A DNA stretch of 64,000 nucleotides from Candidatus Uhrbacteria bacterium. Its GTDB lineage: Bacteria > Patescibacteriota > Patescibacteriia > 2-12-FULL-60-25. The stretch lies in assembly GCA_003576745.1 (NCBI GenBank), contig QEVR01000002.1, positions 423,884 through 487,883 on the forward strand, in the 5' to 3' direction. Shown piece after piece: positions 48,147 to 56,149 of the stretch; the stretch's first letter is position 1; the number at the start of each line of letters is the position of its first letter. The notes under the pieces were generated by a model that saw only the letters and a program-made list of their open reading frames with translations, searched no databases and had not been told where the DNA came from. The translations under genes were made by a program, and so were the position numbers.

Positions 48147-49697
48147 ATGCCCACATTCCTCCTCGGAAAACGAACGATTGCCGAACGTATCGAAACCGCC
48201 CTGCGAAAAACAGGTGCGGTTGGAATGACCGTCCAAATACTGGCAGAAACCGTTTCGCGTTTGCCGGCCAATCCCGCTTATGCCGGAAAATCTCCCCGGC
48301 TTTTGCTGGTGGGCGGCTTTGTGCGGGATGCTCTTATGGGAATACCATCGAAAGACATGGACGCCGAAGTCTATGGCGTGTCTCCGGAACGGCTCGAAAA
48401 GCTTTTGGAAGAGGAATTCCCCCACCGCGTGAATAAGGTCGGAAAATCGTTCGGCGTGTATAAAGTGTCGCTCCGAAGCGGAGAGACATTCGATATTTCT
48501 TTTCCGCGACGCGAATCAAAATCCGGCCGCGGCCATCGTGGATTCCGCGTGGAGGGCGACCCGTCCATGAGCATTGAAGATGCGGCGAGGCGGCGCGACT
48601 TTACCTTTAATGCCATGGCCGCGGATCCGCTTACGGGCGATCTGGCGGATCCGTTCGGCGGCTTGCGCGACCTTGCGCATCAGCGGCTCCGCATGACAGA
48701 TGCGGAGCGGTTTCCTGACGATCCCCTGCGCGTTTACCGCGCGCTGCAATTTGCCGCGCGTTTCGATTTGATGACAGAAACGGACACACGGGAAACCATG
48801 CGCGAAATGGTGGCGCGGGGCGACATGAACGAATTGCCCAAGGAGCGCATTACGGGCGAAATGGAAAAACTACTCTTGGCTAAAAAACAGTCCGTGGGAT
48901 GGGAGCTGGCAAAAGAACTGGGGTTAATTCAACGGTATTATCCGGAACTGCATGCGCTCATCGGCGCGCCGCAGGACCCGGAATGGCATCCGGAAGGCGA
49001 TGTATGGACGCATACCATAATGACGCTGGATGAAGCTGCCGGCCTTCTCCGCGAACAGGGAAAGGAACTCACGCGAAATGAACGGCTACAGGTAATGCTT
49101 GGTTCCCTGTGCCATGATTTGGGAAAGCCCCAAACCACGCGCGTAATGGACGGGAGAATACGCGCACCGGGTCATGCGGAGGCCGGGGCGGAAGAGGCCA
49201 AATACCTTCTCTCGCGCTGGACATTCCCGGAAGACGCGAAACATGCCGCGGTCGTGATCACCAAAGAGCACCTTGCTCCCCGCGAACTCTTTTGGGCGCG
49301 TGAACGCGGGGATCTGGATGATGCGAATTACGCCAATGCCGTCCGGCGGCTTATCAAACGTATCGCGCCCGTTTCCTGGCGCGTGCTTGTGTTGGCGGCG
49401 GAAGCGGATCATCGCGGCCGCGCCGTTCCGGGTATTGAATCGGCGCCGTATGCCGCGGGTCAGGCCATGACGCAAGTTATATTGCGCCACGGTTTCCACC
49501 GCGAACCCGCACAACCGCTTCTTTTGGGAAGAGATTTGCTTGCACTCGGCCTTGAGCCCAGCCCGCGCTTTTCGGAACTGCTGCGTACCGTGGAGGACGA
49601 ACGGGACCTGGGCCGCATTTGCTCCAAAGAAGAGGCTATCACCTTTGTCCGAAATCTTTTGCATAGGAAAAAGGACAAGCCCAAGGCCCGTCCTTAA
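48147..49697 (+). CDS. cca: tRNA nucleotidyltransferase (CCA-adding) / poly(A) polymerase family with HD domain
   Basis: 516 residues. Nucleotidyltransferase core: LLLVGGFVRDALMGIPSKDMDAEVYGV (about 50-75; G[GS]xxR and DxD), FDISFPRRESKSG, DAARRRDFTFNAMAADP, DPFGGLRDL and FPDDPLRVYRALQFAARF. An HD phosphohydrolase segment begins HPEGDVWTHTIMTLDEAA, with SLCHDLGKPQTTR and TKEHLAPRELF (about 280-410). It is therefore a class II-like enzyme with HD domain that repairs tRNA 3' ends. tRNAs here already encode CCA, so a repair role is likely. TACAAT is 8 bp before ATG 48147; no Shine-Dalgarno. Confidence 0.93.
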   Translation: MPTFLLGKRTIAERIETALRKTGAVGMTVQILAETVSRLPANPAYAGKSPRLLLVGGFVRDALMGIPSKDMDAEVYGVSPERLEKLLEEEFPHRVNKVGKSFGVYKVSLRSGETFDISFPRRESKSGRGHRGFRVEGDPSMSIEDAARRRDFTFNAMAADPLTGDLADPFGGLRDLAHQRLRMTDAERFPDDPLRVYRALQFAARFDLMTETDTRETMREMVARGDMNELPKERITGEMEKLLLAKKQSVGWELAKELGLIQRYYPELHALIGAPQDPEWHPEGDVWTHTIMTLDEAAGLLREQGKELTRNERLQVMLGSLCHDLGKPQTTRVMDGRIRAPGHAEAGAEEAKYLLSRWTFPEDAKHAAVVITKEHLAPRELFWARERGDLDDANYANAVRRLIKRIAPVSWRVLVLAAEADHRGRAVPGIESAPYAAGQAMTQVILRHGFHREPAQPLLLGRDLLALGLEPSPRFSELLRTVEDERDLGRICSKEEAITFVRNLLHRKKDKPKARP

Positions 49698-49876
49698 TTA
49701 TTGCCGTCCGCGCGCCGGATGAATTCTTCCGCCCGCAAAATTACAATGGTGCCGTCCCATTCATGCAGATGAACGACGCCGTTGGATAACAGCTCGCAGC
49801 GGATCACGCGCTCCGTGTCGAGCGTATCCCATTGAAGGGCGCGAAAGCAATCGCGGACGCGCATGAGCGTCCCCAT
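49694..49876 (-). CDS. Small hypothetical protein (WDGT-type), uncertain start
   Basis: About 60 residues from ATG 49876, or up to 93 from an in-frame TTG at 49975. The conserved-looking part is FRALQWDTLDTERVIRCELLSNGVVHLHEWDGTIVILRAEEFIRR: three or four beta strands with a charged end. It convergently overlaps the cca stop by 4 bp. No Shine-Dalgarno or membrane span. Function unknown; could be a single-domain RNA or ligand binder. Confidence 0.45.
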   Translation of the reverse strand: MGTLMRVRDCFRALQWDTLDTERVIRCELLSNGVVHLHEWDGTIVILRAEEFIRRADGNN

Positions 49877-50005
49877 GCGGAGGAGGAGATGAAGAGAACG
49901 GTTTTTCGGAATGACGGCGGAAGGTGCGGCTTTCACGATAGGCAAATCCTGACCCGAAACGCGCCCATGCGTCAAGCGCAGAATCGTGATACAGTAGGGG
50001 TCGCT

Positions 50006-50749
50006 ATGAAGGATATTACGCCAATTTTAAAGTCACTCGGGCTTTTGGACAGCGAAATCAAAACCTATCGCGCGGCGCTCCAATACGGTCCGCAAACCGT
50101 GCTGGATCTCACCAAACGCACCGGACTGTCGCGGCAGGCCATTTACGTGGCCATCGACAGCCTGTCGGAACGCGGAATCATGTCGAGCGCTCTACACGGA
50201 AAAAAGCGTCTGTATGCGGCCGAGCATCCGGAAAAACTTCTTGCATATGCCCGCCGCCGCGAATCGGACATGAACGAGCGCATCCGCGACCTTGAACGCC
50301 TCGTGCCGGAACTCGAATTACAAATCGGCGGCGAACGTCCCACGGTGCGAGTGTTCGAAGGAAAAGAAGGCGTCAAGGCCATTTTGGCCGACATGTACGA
50401 AGCAAAGGCCGAGCACTTCGAAGAAATCGCGGATTTAGATGCGCTCTATGCCGTGCTGGATGTGGAGGATCTCAAACCTCTTCGGACGCATACCGTCAAA
50501 ATGAAAGCGCGTTCCCTGCTCTCCGGCGAACCCAAAAGCATTATGCCGAAAGCAGACCGGTATTTGCTGCCCAAGGAGTACGCGGGGTTCAAGTCGAATA
50601 TCACCATCTACGGCAATAAAATCGCCCTCGTGACGTTTGAAGGAAAAATGTATTCGGTCATCATTGAAAGCGCGGCGCTCGCAAAAACCCTTCGCGTCCT
50701 GTTCGATCTGGCTTTGAAAGAAGCCTCCAAACATTTTCCGAAATCATAA
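50006..50749 (+). CDS. TrmB-family transcriptional regulator
   Basis: 247 residues. N-terminal winged helix of the TrmB type: ITPILKSLGLLDSEIKTYRAALQYGPQTVLDLTKRTGLSRQAIYVAIDSLSERGIMSS (about 4-65), then KKRLYAAEHPEKLLAYARRRESDMNERIRDLERLVPELELQ, a coiled dimerisation helix. A C-terminal domain has PTVRVFEGKEGVKAILADMYE, SNITIYGNKIALVTFEGKMYSVIIES. TrmB regulators are mostly archaeal and bind sugars; CPR genomes contain many. ATG 50006 was chosen because the winged helix starts there. Targets unknown. Confidence 0.88.
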   Translation: MKDITPILKSLGLLDSEIKTYRAALQYGPQTVLDLTKRTGLSRQAIYVAIDSLSERGIMSSALHGKKRLYAAEHPEKLLAYARRRESDMNERIRDLERLVPELELQIGGERPTVRVFEGKEGVKAILADMYEAKAEHFEEIADLDALYAVLDVEDLKPLRTHTVKMKARSLLSGEPKSIMPKADRYLLPKEYAGFKSNITIYGNKIALVTFEGKMYSVIIESAALAKTLRVLFDLALKEASKHFPKS

Positions 50750-50754
50750 GAAAA

Positions 50755-50777
50755 CCCCGCCATGCGTTTTGGCGGGG
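50755..50777 (+). terminator. Hairpin after the TrmB-like gene
   Basis: CCCCGCCA / TGGCGGGG with a 7-nt loop. The T tail is on the minus strand (TTTT), so the directionality is unclear. Confidence 0.55.
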
Positions 50778-50866
50778 GCGAGCGGCTCTGCAAAGAAGCC
50801 ACGTGTATCTTTCATCTATTGTGCGCGGCATAACGAAGGAACCGTAGAAACGCGGATGGAGCATTC

Positions 50867-51148
50867 ATGCTTGGTTTGCATGAACCAGAACGGGGGGCGA
50901 TGGTCTCCGTAATCTACCCGGAAAACATCGTCTTCATCCGGCTGGAAGCGCCCGCGGAGCATGCATCGTCAATGCGGCTCGTCATTCCTGTTTCCTCCGT
51001 GTTTCCGTTCCGAACATGCGGGAATCCTACAAACGTTGTCGCCTACCCGCTTCCCATAAACGCATTCATGGGACCGGGCACCCTAGGTGTTTCCGGCCTT
51101 TTTGTCAAGAAATCGATGGAAACACGCGACCGGTTCCCGCACGTATGA
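50867..51148 (+). CDS. Hypothetical protein, weakly supported
   Basis: 93 residues starting MLGLHEPERGAMVSVIYPENI (ATG 50867), with GGATGGAG a few bases upstream. The middle is beta-like (VIYPENIVFIRLEAPAEHASSMRLVIPVSSVF). No family is recognised and no overlap with another gene. The right half (PINAFMGPGTLGVSGLFVKKS) reads as plausible protein. It could be a real small gene or a chance frame. Confidence 0.4.
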   Translation: MLGLHEPERGAMVSVIYPENIVFIRLEAPAEHASSMRLVIPVSSVFPFRTCGNPTNVVAYPLPINAFMGPGTLGVSGLFVKKSMETRDRFPHV

Positions 51149-51266
51149 ACCTGCCGGATAGTGGACCTGTCCAAAAGGAAATAGACGGTTGTAAAGAATT
51201 ATTTACACATTTTTCATAAAAAAGACTTCTTTTTCAAAGAAAAATCATTTTTTGTCCAGCACTCTC
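51149..51266 (+). other. AT-rich gap with an inverted repeat
   Basis: About 120 bp with low GC, including TGTAAA-GAATTA-TTTACA near 51190 (a possible operator) and polyA/T runs, ahead of the 51267 promoter. No coding frame. Confidence 0.4.
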
Positions 51267-51295
51267 TTGACACATCATGCGTTTTGTGATAGATT
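51267..51295 (+). promoter_or_regulatory. Sigma70-type promoter of a tiny-gene transcript
   Basis: TTGACA (51267-51272), a 17-bp spacer and TAGATT (51290-51295). Next: a leader with GAGGAGAGAG and GTG 51344. Confidence 0.75.
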
Positions 51296-51343
51296 CTCGC
51301 GTTCGCTGCTCAGACTTCTGCCAATGCGAGAGGAGAGAGACAA

Positions 51344-51484
51344 GTGAACAGCCATCGAGGAGAGGGCGAAACCGGCGCATACGGTTTCTGTGCGGGTACA
51401 ACTATGTGTTCAACCTTTATTGAAACCACAGACCCGTTGAACAGAGCCGCGCCGCTTCCCGCCCTCGAAATATTCCGTTTGTGA
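51344..51484 (+). CDS. Tiny Cys-containing protein, 46 residues
   Basis: GTG start at 51344 preceded by GAGGAGAGAGACAA and, 50 bp further up, by a consensus promoter. The product is MNSHRGEGETGAYGFCAGTT then CSTFIETTDPLNRAAPLPALEIFRL. Two cysteines in FCAGTTMC; no membrane span. It is too short for confident assignment. It opens a segment with further small frames and hairpins ending in a terminator at 51722-51790. Confidence 0.5.
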   Translation: MNSHRGEGETGAYGFCAGTTMCSTFIETTDPLNRAAPLPALEIFRL

Positions 51485-51814
51485 TAAACCGGACGCGGCG
51501 ACGAATAATCCCGCTTCCCGAATGCCGCCCCCTGAAACATTCTTTGGCCAACCATGACAGGAACGCAGTCGTCTGCGTTCCCGCCCATATCGCACGCATG
51601 GAGCATAAGGAGAGAGAGCTTCATTGCGGTGTGGGCGGGCTTGCAGGTAACGCCGTGACAATGATACATACGGTACGCGGAACCGGTTCTGCCGATGCGG
51701 AACGAATCCTGCACGTCTTCGAGCGCAAACGCCGGATGGTGACGATGACCCCTCAATCGTCTCTCCGCGCGTTTGCGCTTTCTTTTTCGCTGTTGGCAAT
51801 GAGCGATTGGTGAA
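51485..51814 (+). other. Hairpin-rich tail of the tiny-gene transcript
   Basis: Contains GGAACGCAG / CTGCGTTCC (51561-51582) and then AAGGAGAGAGAG. A short frame starts MIHTVRGTGSADAERILHVFERKRR (ATG 51661). It ends in AGCGCAAACG / CGTTTGCGCT (51722-51779) with a T-rich tail. Whether the last frame is a gene is uncertain. Confidence 0.4.
51722..51790 (+). terminator. Terminator with a large loop
   Basis: AGCGCAAACG (51722-51731) pairs with CGTTTGCGCT (51770-51779), followed by TTCTTTTTCG. Confidence 0.65.
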
Positions 51815-52060
51815 AGGGAACAAGTGAGTAGTTAGTGGTGAGTGGTTACGGGTTTCGGGCGCAAGGCTCACGGCGCATTGACTTTGCACCCTCTACGTTC
51901 TACGTCCTACGTACTCTTCGCATCCCGCTTACCGCATGGCCCCCTACGCAACTACGTACTACGCAACTACGCAACTCCCCGCATGACTCACGACCCATGA
52001 CCCACGCAACTACATCCTACGCCCTACGTACCCATCCTTCCCTTCCACCCGCGCGCATCC
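51815..52060. repeat. Intergenic word-repeat block H
   Basis: Ahead of the NUDIX gene. It contains GTGAGTAGTTAGTGGTGAG, GGTTACGGGTTTCGGGCGC, AAGGCTCACGGCGC, CTACGTTCTACGTCCTACG, CTACGCAACTACGTACTACGCAACTACG (as separate words) and CTCACGACCCATGACCC. Same families of words as C and E. Confidence 0.75.
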
Positions 52061-52072
52061 TATTCTCTCCGC

Positions 52073-52648
52073 ATGCCCTATACCCTTCCGCCGCATGCAC
52101 AACGCGTATTCGATGGTGTTCTATTCAATGTATGGCAATGGGACCAGGAACTGTATGACGGATCCCATGCCACCTATGAATGCGCCACGCGGCATGATTC
52201 CGCATCCATGATCGCGTTTTCCGACCCCAAAACCATTCTTCTCACAGAGCAAGAACAGCCCTCGCGCGAAAAGCCGTTTTTGGATGTTCCGGGCGGGCGC
52301 GTGGATAAAGGGGAAACAGCGGAACACGCGGCGCGCAGGGAGTTTGAAGAAGAAACGGGATTACGCGTGGGCAGAATGCGACATTTCCAAACTATTCCTC
52401 TTGAAGGATCAACCCGTTTTTCGATTTCCCTGTTTTTAGGAACCGATCTCACGAATCATGCCGAGGGATCGCACACCGAACCCGGTGAAAAAATCCGCTT
52501 GCGGCCCGTGCCCTGGGAAGAAGCCGTGCGACTTTCCCTAAACGGCGCGCTTCGACAGGCTTGGGTAATGCTCGCCATTCTCCGCATAGAGTATGATCCG
52601 GAAACGCGGCGCATGCTCGACGATTTTTTGAAGCCTTCCGGCGCATAG
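52073..52648 (+). CDS. NUDIX hydrolase
   Basis: 191 residues. Nudix box GGRVDKGETAEHAARREFEEETG (matching GX5EX7REUXEEXGU; split here for length) around residue 75-97. Upstream is a beta region TLPPHAQRVFDGVLFNVWQWDQELYDGSHATYECATRH, resembling ADP-ribose- or sugar-nucleotide-hydrolysing nudixes. It may clean oxidised or sugar nucleotides. TATTCT lies 6 bp before ATG 52073; no Shine-Dalgarno. It follows repeat block H directly. Confidence 0.9.
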   Translation: MPYTLPPHAQRVFDGVLFNVWQWDQELYDGSHATYECATRHDSASMIAFSDPKTILLTEQEQPSREKPFLDVPGGRVDKGETAEHAARREFEEETGLRVGRMRHFQTIPLEGSTRFSISLFLGTDLTNHAEGSHTEPGEKIRLRPVPWEEAVRLSLNGALRQAWVMLAILRIEYDPETRRMLDDFLKPSGA

Positions 52649-52703
52649 TCGTTTTGCAGGTCCTCGCCATGCGCCCTATACTCACGGCCGTATATATCTT
52701 GAT

Positions 52704-53417
52704 ATGAAACGCGCCACCCCGCTCATCCTCGCAATTCTCTTGGGCGCTTTGGCCGCCGGCGCCGGCATCGGTATTTTTTTGAAGCTCGCAAACGATGACA
52801 GGCACCGTCTGGCGGTAGCGCTCGAAGATGCGCGAACCAAAGCGGAACAAGCGGTAAAAGACAAACAGACGATTGCGGACGACGCGAATCAGAAAGTGGA
52901 GGAAGCGAATGCCGAAGTCGCCAAAGCGCAGCGCGTGGTTGAAAACATTAAAGAGGAGCAAAAGCTCATGCTCGCTGCGGAAAAACTTACAAAACCTCCG
53001 AGCTACCTTCTGCGGAACTGGTCGCATGCCGTATCGCTCTCTCAAGGTATAGGTTTGTCCCTTCCGCCTGATACCGGCATCGAGTCCGACACCTCCGCCG
53101 CCCTCACGGCTGTCATTTCGGGCGCGAATGCGGGCGTAACGGGGGATATGCGATGGCTCTCTATTACACCGTATGATGCGAATCGGGAACAGGAGATGCT
53201 CGCTTCCTTCGCCACGAGCACGGGTATTTCCTATGTGGTCGATGGCGTACTCCTGACCGGCAAAACCGGAACCATGCCCGGCGGCGGCGCCATGTTGGTG
53301 CTCCGCGTACGATCATCCGGCGTACCTACGCATCTTCTTTGGATGAAGAATCCCGGAACACTCGGGAGCGGCGACGGATTCAAGCGACTGCTTTCCACGC
53401 TTGAATTCGACTCCTAG
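52704..53417 (+). CDS. Single-pass membrane protein with coiled coil
   Basis: 237 residues. Transmembrane helix (ATPLILAILLGALAAGAGIGIFLKLA), then a coiled coil (RLAVALEDARTKAEQAVKDKQTIADDANQKVEEANAEVAKAQRVVENIKEEQKLMLAAEKLTK, about 35-95). A C-terminal beta domain follows (SHAVSLSQGIGLSLPPDTGIESDTSAALTAVISGANA, GGGAMLVLRVRSSGVPTHLLWMKNPG). Family not recognised; surface-exposed by topology. TATATA lies 7 bp before ATG; mutY follows after 22 bp, so possibly co-transcribed. Confidence 0.78.
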   Translation: MKRATPLILAILLGALAAGAGIGIFLKLANDDRHRLAVALEDARTKAEQAVKDKQTIADDANQKVEEANAEVAKAQRVVENIKEEQKLMLAAEKLTKPPSYLLRNWSHAVSLSQGIGLSLPPDTGIESDTSAALTAVISGANAGVTGDMRWLSITPYDANREQEMLASFATSTGISYVVDGVLLTGKTGTMPGGGAMLVLRVRSSGVPTHLLWMKNPGTLGSGDGFKRLLSTLEFDS

Positions 53418-53439
53418 TACTATCGCTGTTTCGAGCGCT

Positions 53440-54330
53440 ATGGCAGATCCGAGGCTTCTCCGCCTGCTCCGCTGGTTCGCAAAACACAAACGAAGGCTCC
53501 CCTGGCGGAATACGCGCGACTCGTATCGGATTTACATATCGGAAATCATGCTCCAGCAAACGCAAGTACCGCGGGTGCTGGAGCATTACCGCGCATGGCT
53601 CCGACGCTTTCCGTCGTGGAAAGCGCTCGCGAAAGCGCGGACGGATGACATTCTCCGAGCCTGGGCCGGCCTTGGTTATAATCGCCGCGCATTACACGCG
53701 CGCGACGCGGCTCGACATGTTTTGCGGCATGGTGTTCCAAAAACGCTCGAAGAATGGATGCGTCTCAAAGGCGCCGGCTCATACACCGCGCGAGCCGCGT
53801 ATGCCATTGTGTCGCGGAAACCCGTGCTCGCCATCGATACCAATGTCCGCAGGGCGGCGGGCCGCATATTTTTAGGCATCCCCTATCCCTCGCCGGAAAA
53901 CGATGCGCGGATTGAGAAAGCTTTGGCCAAGGCAGGATTCGGCGCGCCATCCCATTGGGCGCTTGCGCAAGCCTTTATGGATTTCGGGACGGCCATTTGC
54001 CGGAGCAAACCAAACTGCGGAGCCTGCCCGTTCGCGGCCGACTGCATGGCCGCGCAAGAATTTTTGAGCGGGTCCGCCGCCAAACCGAAACCGCGGCGCG
54101 CAGAAACCGTCCGTGCGGGAAAACGCTATCCGGATCGCATATACCGGGGACGCATTGTGGAGATTCTGCGCACGCAACAATATGCCGACCTCCGCACCAT
54201 CGGCGCAAACATCGATCCATCGTATTGTCACGCGCATGACGCCGCATGGATTACGAACATGGCGAATCGATTGGTGAAAGACGGATTAATCGGTCGTCGC
54301 GGTTTTCGCATTTTTCTCGCTATGGAATAA
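53440..54330 (+). CDS. mutY: A/G-specific adenine glycosylase, MutY-like
   Basis: Removes A opposite 8-oxoG. 296 residues: LLRWFAKHKRRLPWRNTRDSYRIYISEIMLQQTQVPRVLEHYRAW with the catalytic Glu in SEIMLQQTQV, the helix-hairpin-helix LKGAGSYTARAAYAIV and catalytic-Asp segment AIDTNVRRAAGRIF, then a 4Fe-4S cluster C-X6-C-X2-C-X5-C (CRSKPNCGACPFAADC). Canonical MutY has a NUDIX-like C-terminal domain; here it is replaced by about 80 residues that look like a winged helix (RIVEILRTQQYADLRTIGANI). Confidence 0.9.
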   Translation: MADPRLLRLLRWFAKHKRRLPWRNTRDSYRIYISEIMLQQTQVPRVLEHYRAWLRRFPSWKALAKARTDDILRAWAGLGYNRRALHARDAARHVLRHGVPKTLEEWMRLKGAGSYTARAAYAIVSRKPVLAIDTNVRRAAGRIFLGIPYPSPENDARIEKALAKAGFGAPSHWALAQAFMDFGTAICRSKPNCGACPFAADCMAAQEFLSGSAAKPKPRRAETVRAGKRYPDRIYRGRIVEILRTQQYADLRTIGANIDPSYCHAHDAAWITNMANRLVKDGLIGRRGFRIFLAME

Positions 54331-54636
54331 AAGTTATCCACATGTTTCACTTTTTCCCGCTATATTCACGATCGCATTTTCATAGTCACGTTCGCGACAA
54401 TATGCAGTGCACATAACGCATTGTTCAATCTCTGTATGCGAGCCGCGCGCATGCAAAATGCATAAACGACGCAAAAAACCGCTACATTAAGAGCATTTTT
54501 TGCAAAAAAATCATACGCATGACGCATACGCATTCTGTTGCGCATGAAGACACGCATGCGACAAAAGAAAAAAAAGAAAAAATATGTTCACCGTTTGAAT
54601 GCTCAAACGCGCGTATTGTGCAGAAATATTTTTCCA
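54331..54636. other. AT-rich gap with a DnaA box and CGCAT words
   Basis: A gene-free stretch of about 300 bp. It contains a perfect DnaA box TTATCCACA (54334-54342), recurrent ACGCAT/GCGCAT words around 54520-54570 and an A/T-rich tract (ATTTTTTGCAAAAAAATCA). No protein frame is convincing. Confidence 0.5.
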
Positions 54637-54662
54637 TTGACGAAACAATTCTGTGCTATACT
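54637..54662 (+). promoter_or_regulatory. Likely promoter of the Lys-rich small gene
   Basis: TTGACG (54637-54642) and TATACT (54657-54662). The spacer is 14 bp, shorter than usual, so the -35 assignment is uncertain. Confidence 0.5.
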
Positions 54663-54743
54663 TCTTTTGTAATCGTTTTGCGTACGGACTCACGACGCAC
54701 GCGATTCACGAACATCCATCACGAAAGAAAGGGAGGTGATACT

Positions 54744-54851
54744 ATGGCAAAACGTCGAAAGAAGGCAGCTCCGAAGAAGAAGGCGGCCCCGAAGCGAAAG
54801 AAGAAGGCCGCTCCGAAGAAGCGAAAGGCAACGCGTCGCAAGAAGCGCTAA
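54744..54851 (+). CDS. 35-residue Lys/Pro/Ala-rich basic protein
   Basis: MAKRRKKAAPKKKAAPKRK, with KAAPKK repeats and an RRKKR end. More than half the residues are Lys or Arg, and there is no acidic residue. ATG 54744 follows GGGAGGTGAT, essentially the full anti-Shine-Dalgarno complement, so translation is expected to be strong. The pattern resembles histone-H1-like or AlgP-type nucleoid-binding tails. It is probably a DNA- or RNA-compacting peptide. Own promoter and terminator. Confidence 0.8.
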   Translation: MAKRRKKAAPKKKAAPKRKKKAAPKKRKATRRKKR

Positions 54852-54860
54852 AACCGTTCT

Positions 54861-54888
54861 CAAAATCCCCCGCTCGTCGGGGGATTTT
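54861..54888 (+). terminator. Intrinsic terminator after the basic protein gene
   Basis: AAAATCCCCC / GGGGGATTTT with a 6-7-nt loop. Confidence 0.88.
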
Positions 54889-54891
54889 GAT

Positions 54892-56139
54892 TTATATCGC
54901 GAGATTCGATTGCTTCGGCGCCTCCGGCAAAGAAACGCGGATACGACCGTATGCGCCGTCATACCCGGGTGTTCGGATAACCCTCCCCTCGCGCATGGCC
55001 GAAATGGCATCCGAGATTGCGTGCCCCGCCAAAGCGCGGATGTCCTCGGCGGACATATCGAGAAGCACGCCGAATTCCGTTCTACCGTCCGATACCAGCG
55101 CATCATAGGCCGTGCGCACTTTTTTGGACGACGGGCCCACGCCGAGCATCTGGCCCAGCAATTCCGCAAGAGGAATAATGTAGCGATGCGGAACCGAGGC
55201 GGGAACAAAAGCCGCGCTTTCCTCGCGATCGGCGAGCGCAGATACCCGATGAAGCACGCCCACGGTGAGCGGCTTTCCGCACACCGGACAGATCCCTTTT
55301 CGTTTTTTCGTTTCCCCGGGTTCGCACCAAAACGCGCATTGCCGATGGCCGTCCGCATGGTATTTTCCTTCCTCCGGAAAAAATTCAATGGTTTCGATAA
55401 AAGCGCTGCGGTCTTTCTCCGCGAGAATACGGCGCAATTCCGAATATGACGGTTCATTCATACGAAACACATTTGCTTCGCGACCGAGCTTGTCGAGCGA
55501 ATGCGCATCGGAATTCGAGACGAGCAACATATTGTCGAGCGAGGACACTTTTCGATTCATGGGCGGATCGGAAGAAAGACCGGTTTCGATGGCAAAGATA
55601 TGCGGCGCCATGTCTCCAAAACATTCTGTGAGGGAATCGAATCCGGATTGGGAGCCGAATACGGAAAACCACGGCGTCCAGGCATGCGCGGGAATGCACA
55701 GGATTTCCGGACTGCATTCAAGCGCGATCTTCAGCAATTCCTCGGAATCGATTCCCAAAATCGGACGGCCGTCCGCTTTTAGATTGCATCCCCTCTTCTC
55801 CAATGCCGCGATGAACCGGTCAACGGAGACAAGATCAGGAAACAAAAATATATGATGCACGCGGCGCACGTTGCCGCCGCGTTTGTAGATGCAGGAAATC
55901 TCCGTTGAAAGAATAAAACGGGTTCTGCTCCTGTCGCCGGTGAGCTGGTACACGCCATTGCCCGCCAGTTCAAGCTCATCGCTGATATGCGCCCTCCATG
56001 CCGGATGCGTAATGTCGGATGTACCCACGAGGTGTATGCCTTTCCGTTCGCACGCGCGGGCGATATTCGGGAGGGTAAGCTCTTTGGAACAGGCGCGTGA
56101 ATATTTTGAATGCAGGTGGAAGTCGGTAATGCAGCGCAT
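54892..56139 (-). CDS. PHP-family endonuclease Q-like protein
   Basis: 415 residues. N-terminal PHP metal sites: DFHLHSKYSRACSKELTLPNIARACERKGIHLVGTSDITHPAW (about 6-48), FILSTEISCIYKRGG (about 75-90), CIPAHAWTPWF (about 147-157), and NSDAHSLDKLGREAN (about 208-222). Then a zinc-binding part CAFWC...KGICPVCGKPLTVGVLHRV (about 272-300). This layout matches archaeal/Bacillus EndoQ (TIGR00375), which nicks 5' to deaminated bases (uracil, hypoxanthine). DNA repair role inferred. TACGAT lies 7 bp before ATG 56139. A hairpin with T5 lies just upstream. Confidence 0.85.
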   Translation of the reverse strand: MRCITDFHLHSKYSRACSKELTLPNIARACERKGIHLVGTSDITHPAWRAHISDELELAGNGVYQLTGDRSRTRFILSTEISCIYKRGGNVRRVHHIFLFPDLVSVDRFIAALEKRGCNLKADGRPILGIDSEELLKIALECSPEILCIPAHAWTPWFSVFGSQSGFDSLTECFGDMAPHIFAIETGLSSDPPMNRKVSSLDNMLLVSNSDAHSLDKLGREANVFRMNEPSYSELRRILAEKDRSAFIETIEFFPEEGKYHADGHRQCAFWCEPGETKKRKGICPVCGKPLTVGVLHRVSALADREESAAFVPASVPHRYIIPLAELLGQMLGVGPSSKKVRTAYDALVSDGRTEFGVLLDMSAEDIRALAGHAISDAISAMREGRVIRTPGYDGAYGRIRVSLPEAPKQSNLAI

Positions 56140-56149
56140 GGCGTTTATC

